64,000 nt of DNA from Parascedosporium putredinis (lineage: Eukaryota; Ascomycota; Sordariomycetes; Microascales; Microascaceae). The notes beneath the pieces are model-generated. The model made no database searches. It had not been told where the DNA came from and was given only the letters and a program-made list of their open reading frames with translations. The DNA lies in NCBI GenBank assembly GCA_949357655.1, contig CASHTG010000006.1:496001-560000 (forward strand). Reading direction: 5' to 3'. Made by a program: the position numbers and the translations under genes. Numbering within the stretch: position 1 is the first letter of the stretch; every line of letters begins with the position of its first letter. Positions 24,352 to 35,366 of the stretch are shown piece after piece.

Positions 24352-26535
24352 ATGGGTTTCTTTTCCACCAAGAAGCGCAAGAAAGCCGACGAGCTCCTGA
24401 GCTCATCGGCTCCGCAACACCACCTCCCGACTCGGCCCAGCACCGCCCCGCACCCGGGTCTGAGCCACAACCACGCGCATCACCATCAACAACTCCAACT
24501 ACAACTACCACCGCAACCGCAACAACAACCGCAACCACTCCAACATTCACAATCTCTTCCCATACAACAATCGCACACCGGAACATCCGTTGCCTGGGCG
24601 TACGACCACCCCGCCCTCGCCCGGAGCTACAAGTACGCGCACTCCCAGCACATCATCCCCGCCGCCTCGGCATGGACGGCCCCCACCCAGGCCCCACCCG
24701 CGCATCCGCCGCCGCCGTACAATGGTTATCAGCAGCCGTGCCCGCCCATCGTCGTCAACCAGCACTACTATCTCAACTCCAAGCCCATTCCTATTCCAAA
24801 CATGAATGGAAAGAAGAACCAGTCATCGCTCGACAAGATTAGCGATTCCGTCGTCGGCATCACAAAGGATGTCGCTCAAGACGTCTTTCCCCAGCTGTAC
24901 GACGAGAGCGTGTCGGCATGGCAAACCTATGGTCCGCAGCTGGTCAATTCGACCGTCGCCATGGTGGACCAGATCTCGAGCAGTTTCGATCGGATCATGA
25001 CAATGATTGACATTGACAAAATTGACCGGAATGACCGTGATCTGTTAGCCGGTCAGCTTCCCCAGCAATCCATGGAGGTGTCGAGGCGACCTCTCGACCA
25101 GCCCAAGTCGAGGTCGAAAACGGACAAGACCTATCACCCCAAGGTGCAAACAACTGCGGTCGCCTCCGCCGTCGTCTCCGGTGGTTACTTTGCCAAGGTG
25201 GACATGTACGCGAATTCCAGGCTCCCCTGGATATGCCCTCCTTGAAGCTGTAAGTCGAAATGTCGCTTTTTCTTTGTGTTCTTTTTTTTTTGTTTGATTC
25301 TATACAGCTCCATTTACTTACGCGCACCTCTTTGTAGATACGTGTCTACCTGGCCCCTTCTTTGCCTTGCCGCGAACTACTCCGAGAGGGTATACGACAC
25401 CCCCGGGGCGCCGAAAAGGACACCCACGTCAGCGCCGATTGGAGATCCGGAACCAGAGCAATGGTGCTCAAATCAGTACCCATGGATGACAAGAGCGTCA
25501 TCGTTTTCGCGATTCGCGGCACGGCCAATTTCATGGATTGGGCGGTGAACCTTAACATGGCACCGGCCTCTCCCGCCGGGTTTCTGGTACGTCTTACCCT
25601 TGTCTTGGACAAAAATGCCACCCACCACCTTTATTTTCCATGGCTCAGTGACTAATCCCTCAATTTTGAAAAACGAATAGGATGACGCCGGTAACCTCTG
25701 CCACGCCGGCTTTCTCACCTCGGCCCGGAAAATGGTCAAGCCCGTCGCCGCCCGCCTCCGCCAGCTCCTGACGGAAAATCCCGGCCGCAGCGACTACTCG
25801 CTCCTCATCACCGGCCACAGCGCCGGAGGCGCCGTCGCCTCCCTGCTCTACATGCACATGCTCTCCACCTCGCGCAGCACCGAGTCCGAGCTCAACATCC
25901 TCGCCGGGTGCTTCAAGCGCATCCACTGCATCACGTTCGGCACCCCGCCCGTCTCCCTGATGCCCCTGACCAAGCCCGACATCCCCCAGCTCAAGAAGAG
26001 CGTCTTCATGAGCTTCATCAACGAGGGCGACCCCGTGGTCCGCGCCGACAGGGCCTACGTCAAGACGTTGATCGAGCTCCTCGCCTGCCCGGAACCCGCG
26101 GCGGCGGTCAAGAGTAAAGACAAAGACAAGGACCGGGACAAGAAGGCGGCCTCGTTGGGGAAACCCGCGGCCAAGTCCTCCGGTAAAGACGCGAAAACGA
26201 TTGCGTCCAAGAGGCCCCGCGCTTCGTCAAAGTCGGCGGGAACCTCGTCGTCGTCGTCGAGGTGGTCCTCGCGGAGCCCCGTCTGGCGGGTGCCCAACTG
26301 CACGCTCAGCAACGCTGGGCGGATCGTCATCTTGAGGAGCAAGGACCCCAAGGCCAAGGTGACCGGTCGTAGGACAATCGACGAAAGGCTGCGAGACGGT
26401 GTCGTGGCTCATACGGCGACTGATTCGGAGCTTAGGGGCGTGATTTGGGGTGATCCCCTGTGCCATATGATGTCGTTTTATTCCAAGAGGATTGAGCAGT
26501 TGGCGGTTGCTGCCATTACCGCCAAGGGCTATTAG
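24352..26535 (+). CDS. Class 3 lipase-domain protein with long disordered N-terminus
   Basis: Predicted alpha/beta hydrolase of the fungal lipase class 3 family, likely intracellular since no signal peptide is seen (MGFFSTKKRKKADELLSS). Exons: 24352-25249, 25338-25586 and 25681-26535. Residues about 25-170 are His/Gln/Pro-rich low complexity. A helical linker (SLDKISDSVVGITKDVAQD) precedes the hydrolase domain. The nucleophile serine sits in ITGHSAGGAVASLLY; the probable acid is the Asp in NEGDPVVRADRAY and the probable histidine the one in DPLCHMMSFY. A Lys/Ser-rich insertion (KDKDKDRDKKAAS onwards, about 50 residues) lies between those last two, unusual for the domain. One C is missing at 25224-25227 and one base in the C/G run 25400-25408. 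With both added the product is 667 aa. Substrate is unknown. Confidence 0.88.
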
Positions 26536-27762
26536 TCCGAACTCTTGGAAAGCGAGGCAACCCGTGCTCTCTCCCCTCATCACTTTTTTTTTTTTTTTTG
26601 GCCATTATCTCCTTTTTTTCTACTACAGCTTGGGATGGGTATTCTCTTGTTGGGCCAGCTGTTTTCTTGGTTCCTTGTTTATACATATATGTTTGATGAC
26701 TTCTTCATATCGGCGCGCATTACTTGATACCATAGAGAGGGAATATATTCAGCGATTGAGTGGAAAGGATCTATCTTCTAAGAGAATAACAAATTTATGA
26801 GTGTCGGTTCTTTGGTGTTTCCTCCCGAGTGATCATTGGGGATGAGCATAGCTTGAAGCATTGAGATTGATTCGGTGTCCCCGAACTGCGTGGCCCGCAG
26901 TCCATGAGATTTGGTTTATTGAGCCGGATTCGTGAATTCTGACGTGTGCAGTCCCCACCTGTTCCTCATACGCCTTCCTCTCTGTTCGGAGTGTGAAGAC
27001 TTGCTCCGCTCCTCGGCGCCATTGTCCCCAAGCCAGAAGTCTGCACGATTCTCAATACAGCTCGCATTGACACCGCTTATTAGCGAGCCAGCGCAGAAAG
27101 CACGAGGTTGGCTTTCGTGTCTAGACGCTTGATAATTGGCCCAACACATGATGGAACATCATTTGATATGTGGGGCGGCGCAGAGTCTGGTCACGCTTTG
27201 ACACCGTAGGTAGCACAGTTGACAGACCAATAGAAGTTGGTAGGTGAAGGACTTGAGGAGGGAGGAGTGGAGGAGGAAGGAGGAGGAATGAAGGAGGAGG
27301 GATTTTGGAGGAGGGATGTTAGAGGAGGGATCCATGTCCTGACTTTTGAACAGGGCCGCACCTGGGCACCAGAGAGTGCTTCTTCTGAGTGAGCACTGAA
27401 TCCTTGTTCAGCCGTAGCCAGGATACCACGACCACCGACAATGGAGGATCAATTGACATGAGGAAGCACTTCTTCCGATATGGAAATAGCGATCTAGTTA
27501 GAATGTACCATTGCGTATAATGGTAGTTCTAATTTCCTGCACAAAATCGGAGATATAAGCTTCACCAGAACCCGCCTGCAATCGACAGTTGAAGGACCAT
27601 TTCATCCTCTCTATCTCTATTGACTACTCAAACCTGGCCATTTCCCCCTCTACCACAGCCCACAGTCACCTTCTCGAGATCTCTCACACACTACTGCCTT
27701 CTATTTATTGAACTCTTCGAACCCGAGACTCGACCCCGTAACTGCTCTTATTAAACATCATC
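26536..27762. other. Intergenic region, lipase 3' flank to metalloprotease 1
   Basis: Contains a T-rich 3' flank (poly-T near 26585-26600) and a GGA-rich purine tract near 27250-27330 made of irregular GGAGGA units. No gene is supported. Confidence 0.4.
27250..27330. repeat. Imperfect GGA-rich purine tract
   Basis: Irregular repeats of GGAGGA/GGAGGG, almost all purine on the + strand for about 80 bases. It has the same base composition bias (opposite strand) as the large pyrimidine minisatellite 4.7 kb downstream. Confidence 0.6.
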
Positions 27763-28869
27763 ATGCCCTTCGTCATCTGTAAGATTTTCAACAACAATCC
27801 TCGTGGACTCATCAGTCCGATTACCATGGACGGAATAAGCTCTCTCGTCGACTTTGTCGCGATGGATGCTGTCCTTCTTCTTAGTTTTCTTATCACTTCC
27901 ACTTGTTACTTCTGGATTGTTGCAAGAGCCAATCCCACTCTCTCCGGGGACCATTTCTTCAACATATTCGTTTCAAGCTCATCACTCATAGTACTCGTCT
28001 TGCTCCCTGCTCTTCTGCAGAGGCGCAATGGGTGGTGTCTCTTCTCACATGTGGGGCTCGGAGTACAAAAAGTCTTTCAATTTCATACCTCCGCTTACGA
28101 GGACGTATGTGTAAGGGCGCACCAACAAGCTAAAACCACTATCAGCGTTGATCATGTCGCTCTCAAGCTCCATATAGATGGGGAAGGAACCAAGGCCGCC
28201 ATTCCGAGGTGGAAGCCGGGCTCCTCTCTGACTTTCAACATTAACCGAGCAAGCTTTCCGGGCGAGGAAGTGTGCGAAGAGGCCACAGGTGCACTCGTGA
28301 ATGCCGCGAACGATTGGAACACCAGTTACCTCACCGTGGCCTTTCGCAGAGTAAATGACTTTGAGCGCGCGGTCTTTACGCTTACCTACTGTAACATGAA
28401 CCATGAAAGCCCCACCTGTCTTGCTGTGGCTTTCAACCCGGGTTCGTGGTCCCAACCAAACACACCCCTCAACGTTTACCGCTTGGCTTTCGACTGCCAA
28501 ACTTATATCCCGCTAAGAGAGATGTTCTGCCACGAGCTGGGACACGTTCTCGGTTTCCGCCACGAAAATGCAATAAAAGATGAGGAAAACCAGCCCTGTG
28601 TCAGCTTCGGCACCGACAACCCCGGATCCATCATGCACAGCAACTACAAGGAGTGGGGCGGGGGCATCCGCCCTACAGACCGCCTTGATGCGAGGGCCTT
28701 CTACGAATTTTCTCGCTGCCGCGTTGGCTCCGGCAGAAAGCGAGACCATCCCATTCATCCCATTCGCGACGTCGACCCCAAACTTTCCATTGACGGCATC
28801 CATCCCGAAGTCCCCAGTATTAATACTGGCCCCAACGTAGTTCCTCCTCAGCCTTGCGGCATCATGTAG
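27763..28869 (+). CDS. Metzincin-type zinc metalloprotease, paralog 1
   Basis: A single open frame of 368 codons. The zinc-binding helix is HELGHVLGFRHE (HExxHxxGxxH), with a Met-turn candidate GSIMHSNY about 45 residues later, so the fold is a metzincin endopeptidase. The upstream block RWKPGSSLTFN...ASFPGEE and ANDWN is shared with the second copy at 35367. The tail is Pro-rich (HPIHPIRDVDPK). The first about 90 codons encode two hydrophobic segments, which would anchor it in a membrane. Alternatively the gene starts at 28028 (MGGVSSHMWG), with a 41-nt intron at 28105-28145 (GTATGT donor, ATCAG acceptor) giving 266 aa without membrane segments, closer to the paralog. That intron is unusually short, so I keep the uninterrupted frame but regard the start as open. 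No classical signal peptide is evident in either model. Confidence 0.8.
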   Translation: MPFVICKIFNNNPRGLISPITMDGISSLVDFVAMDAVLLLSFLITSTCYFWIVARANPTLSGDHFFNIFVSSSSLIVLVLLPALLQRRNGWCLFSHVGLGVQKVFQFHTSAYEDVCVRAHQQAKTTISVDHVALKLHIDGEGTKAAIPRWKPGSSLTFNINRASFPGEEVCEEATGALVNAANDWNTSYLTVAFRRVNDFERAVFTLTYCNMNHESPTCLAVAFNPGSWSQPNTPLNVYRLAFDCQTYIPLREMFCHELGHVLGFRHENAIKDEENQPCVSFGTDNPGSIMHSNYKEWGGGIRPTDRLDARAFYEFSRCRVGSGRKRDHPIHPIRDVDPKLSIDGIHPEVPSINTGPNVVPPQPCGIM

Positions 28870-30060
28870 TCAACTTCTGCAGATTCTTAGCCAGCCGAAG
28901 ATAGATCAATATAAAACATGATTGTACCGATTCATCTCTTGATCTTGTGTATATGTGTTTTATTTCTTTTATTTTTATTTTTATTTCTTTTGTGAGTGAG
29001 GGGTAAAGGGGTGCAAGAAGGATTGATGCCGAAAACGTTACTCCACACTGAGTACCGAGGTATAAGAGGAAGTGTCTGGAAGGGCTAACTACGCGGATCC
29101 CGAGATACTAATGCCCGTAACCAGGGACACGAACCTATCCTTTGATCGATTACCGGGGTATTTTAATGGTTGAACGTTCCGCCGTGGTGGGACTGATGTG
29201 AATAGGTGGGACGGGCCGGATCTTATGAGTCGAAAAGCGGATCCGCAAGCCGGTAGGATGCGACTGCCCCACTGCCTGGGAAGCCTCGGGAAAAGTGGCC
29301 CGAGCACAACGATGGCCCCGGCATTGCCCTAAACGCTACCTCTGTGCATCTGCTATTTGCTCACCTACTTCCTTGCCCAAACGGACCTAGTTGTTTGACT
29401 GACTACCACGAACTCGGTCTCAGTTGAAGAAAAGATTCAGGTTGAGATGTCTCTACACATCCTACTACTGCATGATCTAACCTGCCATGGATTTTCATGG
29501 CTTCCGCGAGTCACATAGTAGGAGCGTGTTATTATCCACATGATTTAGGACTGTGTCTGATCCAGTTGATCGCTTCACGCATCTATCAGATGGGCTTGCG
29601 TCGTCTTTAAATTGGACCACCCCAGGTAATGGTATATCTCCCTATCTTTGGTCCTTGGGCTGCTGTTTCTTTGTACAACATCCTGGACTCGCTAGAACAT
29701 TCGCTCGAGGATCATCAAGGTAAGCAGCAACGACAGCATGCCTTTACCCGGCCACAAAGCTATCGTAGCCTAGCCTGTGGCCTTCGTGTCCTCGCATCAA
29801 AGTAGTCCTAATATGAGAGATGCTTACTGAACACGTGGGGCGTGGGGCGTGGCGGTCTCTTGTCAATCTACGGATGGAAGATATTTAATGTGCTGGCCGG
29901 TACAGGTACATCATGGACCCACAATGTATTAGTATGTAGTTGCGAGCTGGAGTTCGAATTTGAACAGGATCTGGGGCCGTGTTCGGACCCACTCTCGCTC
30001 GTCCGTGATCCACTCAAGACATCACCGCAACCGCTGTGCTGTATCCTCTCCTCCATGCCC
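28870..30060. other. Intergenic region between metalloprotease 1 and the zinc-finger gene
   Basis: Convergent 3' flanks of two genes. The first 120 bases are T-rich (several TTTTATTT units), suitable for 3' processing of the protease transcript. Nothing else is recognised. Confidence 0.4.
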
Positions 30061-31106
30061 TCATGCGAGAAAGTACTCGTCATTTACGCAAAAGGAAGTC
30101 AAACCGCTCCTCCGCTTTTTCCAGTCTTTCTTTCGTCTCGGCCAGGTCCTCTTCAGATTTTTCAGTCTTTCCTCCGCCCTGACCAGGTCTTCCTCAGCTT
30201 TTCTCAGTCTTTCCTTCATCCCAGCTAGGTCTTCCTCCAATTCCTTACGCCGCTTCCGCTTCATCACAAACCCAACCCTCGGTACTTCAGCCCCTTCCTC
30301 TCTATCATACTCCTCATCCGACCCTTGTGATACATCTTGCCGTTGTCTTTTAGTGGCTCCATTCTGAGGCGCTGCCACCGTTATAGTGGGTGTTGATACA
30401 AGCCTGCTAGGGCAGGGTTTTTCATGTGCCGGCTCATATTGTCGCGACGCCCGAATAGTGTACCGCATCGAGGGCAGGAGAAGTCTTTACTTGCGGTGGA
30501 GTTGCTTGAAGAGATAGCCTGGGTCTGATGGGGCGCGACTGCGGCGGAGTTCCCCGGAGAGATGACCTGGGCCTGAGGCGGCGCTACCGCGGTGGCCTGC
30601 CGCTCGGTAGACGGGCTAATCGAGGGCTGGGATGAGAATCCTCCGAGAGAATCTTTGGTAGGTAGAATGGAGTAGCTGGCAGGTTCTCGGTACTCCATGG
30701 GGACGAGACTGAACGACCTCAACGGTTGGTCAGTGGTAGAAGGGTAAATACAGGCCATCTCCTCGTCTGTCAGGCGGGTGGTCCAGCATGTGAGTGGAGG
30801 TTCGGCAGCCCCTTGTAGCTGATACGTCCCAAAATTCAAGTCTATGTGAAAATTATCCAAAGGCGCATTCCCCTCGAGATTGTCGCTGACAGACACGTAT
30901 TGCTCCGGCCCGGGGCGGGGCGCGAACATCCACACAACGCTCCATAGCACTAACAGTGCGGGAGGGATATTCCACGGCATGGATACCGATGCGCTTTTGA
31001 GGCGCTTTTTGACCCATGTCGCGACAGTGCTATAGGTGAGGAGGCGGGCCAAGTTGAGAATCAGGGCGATGAGGGCGAGGAGGCGCCTAACGTATTCCCA
31101 CTCCAT
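30061..31106 (-). CDS. Predicted membrane protein with C2HC zinc finger and C-terminal coiled coil
   Basis: Model starts at the ATG at 31106 (A at -3, G at +4); the same frame stays open upstream to 31523, so a longer N-terminus is possible. Residues about 8-27 and 46-62 are hydrophobic (LLALIALILNLARLL, PPALLVLWSVVWMF), predicting two membrane passes. A Ser/Pro/Gln-rich linker with an internal duplication (AVAPPQAQVISPGNS / AVAPHQTQAISSSNS) leads to one zinc finger, CPRCGTLFGRRDNMSRHMKK followed by PC, spaced as C-x2-C-x12-H-x4-C. A basic patch (KRQRQ, KRKRRK) and a Glu/Lys/Leu heptad coiled coil follow. One A/T base is missing at 30418-30422 within the finger; adding it joins the two frames and gives 348 aa. 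The family is not recognised. It could be a membrane-tethered regulator; that is inference. Confidence 0.65.
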
Positions 31107-34100
31107 TGTTTTAGGTGTCGGCACCGCCTTGCTTGTCGATCGGTGGGGATAATAAATAAGCCGCCGCACATAGTTGCAACTTGAAACAAAATCTCCAAAA
31201 CTGCTACAAGGGCAACGAGTGACGAGGAGCATGTGGGATTCGTTTGAAGTGAACTCGCAGCGGCCCCGGCAACAGCTAATGAGAGCCCTAAAAGACCAGG
31301 CCGGAGGTTTGGGTGCTAACAACTCAGGATCAATCGCTTTAATATTACCTGAGATAGTCCTACTCAAGTACTTGAGATGGCGTTGTAATCTGGAGATAGT
31401 CCGAGGTAAACAATTATCCTTGGATTCTGATAGGCGTGGTATCGTATCGTAACGCCATTCGGCCCTAACTAAGGGCCCCGGTGTTTTTTCAAGAGTAACC
31501 AGGGGACGGTTAGAAGAGCACATCGTAGTTTATCTTAAGAAGAGACAAACGAGCGTTTCTTTTTGGGTATTGATAGGTATATGAAGGACCAAACCACATT
31601 TCCCGCGTTCTCTTGAACTTGAAAGGTGGAGTGACCGGCCGCCTTGCCGCAAAGGTAAGTTAGATATGGAGATCTAGGTCGGTTCATCGTCCTCCCGCCT
31701 CGGGGGTTGCGTGGACAAGGACCGAGGGACAGAAAAAGAGGTTAAGGCGGGAATAGAGGAGGGAAATGAGAAACGCAAGATTGGGCTTCACTAGTATTTA
31801 TGATAGAGTTGGAGGATGCTCTCGCCTCTTAGCAGAGGAGCAGGTTGTGATGAACTTAACCATCCTCTTGCCAATTGGACGCCACCAGCCCCATCTCCAA
31901 GTTCATATACTGATAACCCCTACTCCCCTATTCCCTCCTCCCCTCCTCCCCTCCTCCCCTCCCTCCTCTCCCTCCTCTCCCTCCTCTCCCTCCTCTCCCT
32001 CCTCTCCCTCCTCTCCCTCCTCTCCCTCCTCTCCCTCTCCCCTCTCCCTCTCCCTCCTCTCCCTCCTCTCCCTCCTCTCCCTCCTCTCCCTCCTCTCCCT
32101 CCTCTCCCTCCTCTCCCTCCTCTCCCTCCTCTCCCTCCTATCCCTCCTATCCCTCCTACTCCCTTCTCCCCCTTCCCATTCCCTCCTCCCCCTCCCCCTC
32201 CCTCCTCTTCCCTCCTCTTCCCTCCTCTTCCTTCCTCTTCCTTCCTCCTCCCTCCTTTGTCAACCTCACATTTCGAGGAAGCGGTGGGGTACAGCATTGA
32301 AAGCTACACTATTTACTGTTAGGAGCCGAGATGGAGCTTGGGAATACATGTATGCATATGGTGTCATCAGGCTTGACATCTTGCTATTGGGTGACATAGT
32401 CTCAGAGAGGCGAGGAGGTTTTGTTTTTCTCTCTTTATCCCGTTATTCGGCAACCGCTAGAGAAGAAACCCGTTAAAGGGTATTCGCTAGAGGGATACGT
32501 GAAATGGAACATCTGCTACAATCGCGCTCTCTCATCCTATACACCCCACTCACAACATGCCCTGCTTCCTGCCATGCCTTCCTCTAGATGTTCCTGTCCT
32601 GTTCGACGTGTGCCTCAACGTGTGCCTCGGCGTGTCCCCATGTTTTTCTTAGCCACCTTTTGTGCCTCGAGTAGAAGAGTTAAACCTCGAAACTTGAGTT
32701 ACTATGTCACCTCACGTTGTATCTGGTGCAGGTGTGAGGGGCTCAGGCGAGACCCCAAATATTGGCGACAACCATGGGGTGAGGCCACCTCTTGATCACC
32801 TATCACCAGTTACCCCTTGCGCCTCACAATTACCACCAGCCGCCACTATACCAGATGAATAAGTGGTACCAAAGCTCTGACTTGAGCATCTTGAATATTC
32901 CGTCTTTGAGAGAAAGCAAGGATGCAGTCTCTACGGCGATGAGCCGTCGCGCTCGAGGATGACCACTTAAATATGCTGGCCTTAGGGCACCAACGTCGTG
33001 ATGCTTCCTCGAAGCAGGTTCATGATGGGGGTGCTAGTAGTCGCGCGTAGGAGGAGGACGGCGGTGTATGGGTCAGAAATGGAATGGTGCCAAGGCTCTG
33101 TTCCCACTGCAAGCATGGCAAAAGAGGGGTTGAACAAGCCAATGAGGACACCGACATAATAAATGCAAGGTGATAGGTTTCCTCGTGCTGCTTTGCAGCC
33201 CTTCTTTACCTTCCTCTAAAGTCCCTCTAGCTTCGTTTTGCCCTGCATTCTCGCCTCCCCATCGTCTTGTGCCGGGCGCCAGGTCAATCTTTTGGTGTAA
33301 TTGATACTCGACGACCGTTAAAGTCCTGAGGTATAGAGCTTGGGTATTCCGTTCAACTCAATTATAAAATTACATTATACCGAGGTAGGCATAGTCAAAT
33401 TACATTATATCAAGAGATCCTTATTCAGCATACTGAAGCTGAAGACTGGTCAGTGTATGACGCTGTCGGCGGGGAAAAGCGTCTAGGCCCGCTCCGAGGG
33501 GATGGGGCAGTAGAAGTATGGATGTTGTTCGGTTGCCACGAGCTTGACTCTTGAAGGGAATTTTTATGGGCAGATGGTTGACTCTTCAAGAGGCATATCT
33601 TCGATAAGACTGGAGAAAATAGGCAACGGGAGACTAGGATGAATTGATATCTACATGTAAATGGATGGATCTGTTGTTGTCGATATTGTACGATTGAACG
33701 GGCTCAATATGGGCCTCCTATCGGCAGGAGAAGTGAGTCGTAATGCATGGTGAAGCTACTAACCGGGTACGGTATAAATGGTAAGGCTCAACATTGAAGT
33801 TGGTGACCTCGTGCGCTCCACGAAAGCTACACGCTCGGCCAGGTCTAGACTTGCCATATCACCTCCCATCAGCAGAACTTGAAGTTGGAAGAGGGGCATC
33901 ACAAAAGAAACATCGATGCGGCCGTGCTCTCAGACCTGGGGCATCTGAGACACCTTCGTCTGAACCGCCTGTGTGGAACAAAAATGCACCTCGCCGCCCA
34001 TTTAGTCGTGCTGCCCAACGCATCCATGGGATCCAATCTTCATCCATTCTTCATCGACCCGATACCACCCTCCCTGCTGGCCCAAGTGCTTAACACAGCA

Positions 34101-35366
34101 CAGGCAACAGCGCGCTTATTCTCCGGGCACCAACCATCTCGAGCCCTTTTACCCCCATTTTCACCACCGGTCCCTTTATTTTTCTTTCTTTCTTATTAGC
34201 AGCTCTTTATTCAAACGCTCACACTGCTAGGCGTTCGCACACCACAGGTGTGCAGGATGAGCCGCGAATAGGCTCCTCAAATCGCGGCAGTTAAGCTTGA
34301 TCACCTGCCTGCACTTTCTTTTTTCCCTCTCTTTCTTCGGGCCCCCGACTGTATAAGGCGCGAACCATGCTACGACCAGGATCCGTGTCGTTGACGCTCA
34401 TTTAAACCCCTCACTTATACACGCAAATGATCTATACCTCTATGTCCAGAATGAAGAAAGCGCAACGTCTACCATCTCGCGACAGGCGTCGGGTGAAGAG
34501 GAAGTGAAGCGGGCGTCGGGCTAATGGAACAGAAAGCTACGAGGGCGGCGGGAGCGGGCGAACGCGAGCGGTTGGGCTCGTTCGAGTGGGGATCGTGATC
34601 TCGGGAACGAGTGCCTGAACTCTTCACTTGGGTGTTCAGCCACGTTTGACACAACCCTAGACGCTAATTCCTCATCGCCCGTGTCTCCAGCCTGGTCACA
34701 TCGAAAGTGTGTCGTTCGGCGCGCACTAAACTTTTTTCACGATCCTACGAAAGTCGGGCCTCCTCCCCGCTACCCAAGTCCCCAAGGCAGCGCTCGCTGG
34801 ACGGCACTTGGGAAGGAAACCTTTCGTTGCGCGTGACCTTAAAGCGGTTCGTCGCCCCCTTGGTTTTCTGAGGATTAGAAATTCGACATCGTGGAGCTGA
34901 TGAGAGTCCTCTCAGTGCCAGATGTAGCGCTGGCCTTGGCGGGACGAACAAAAGCCGAGGGAGAGGGGCAAGTCCAAGGTGCACAATTCAGCCAGGCTGG
35001 GCTATATCCGCTGCCAAACCCAAAATCCCACCATCGGACTTCAAGATGGAAAGCCGGTTAGGCCGCGACGAAGGTGCAGGCAAAGAGGTGAGAGCTCTAG
35101 TGACATCTTCCCTATAACTTGGAGTAACTGTACTTGGCCTCCATCATGAGTCGCCTAGGTCTTCCTTTGTTGTTTTCCATTTCTAAACAGATAAAGTAGC
35201 TTCTTCCTTCATTACCAGCTTTCCCACCTCCACCCTGCTTGCAGCTGATTTCGACTTGACGCCGTGTTTCGAGCGCAGTAAAGTTTCCGAACATTTTACC
35301 ACCAGCCCTAACCGGAACCTCACGCCCCGTCGCGTGGAATCTTTCCTCCCAAGCCGACATAGAGTA
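31107..35366. other. Repeat-bearing gene-poor region between zinc-finger gene and metalloprotease 2
   Basis: About 4.3 kb with no supported gene outside the minisatellite. A direct repeat of AAATTACATTATA occurs twice near 33367 and 33396. Other ORFs are short and unlike proteins. Confidence 0.4.
31916..32258. repeat. Polypyrimidine minisatellite, 9-bp CCCTCCTCT units
   Basis: About 340 bases of almost pure C/T on the + strand. The core (about 31960-32155) is about twenty copies of CCCTCCTCT, with a short CCCTCTCCC interruption, variant CCCTCCTAT copies and degenerate flanks. All frames are open on both strands, which creates long Leu/Pro/Ser or Gly/Arg/Glu ORFs that should not be annotated. 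Mirror-symmetric homopurine-homopyrimidine DNA of this kind can form triplex structures. Confidence 0.93.

Noticed and set aside
31766..32476. Long ORFs (up to 236 codons) of Leu/Pro/Ser or Gly/Arg/Glu across the minisatellite
   Set aside because: All frames are open because the repeat lacks stop codons; the products are pure repeat translation.
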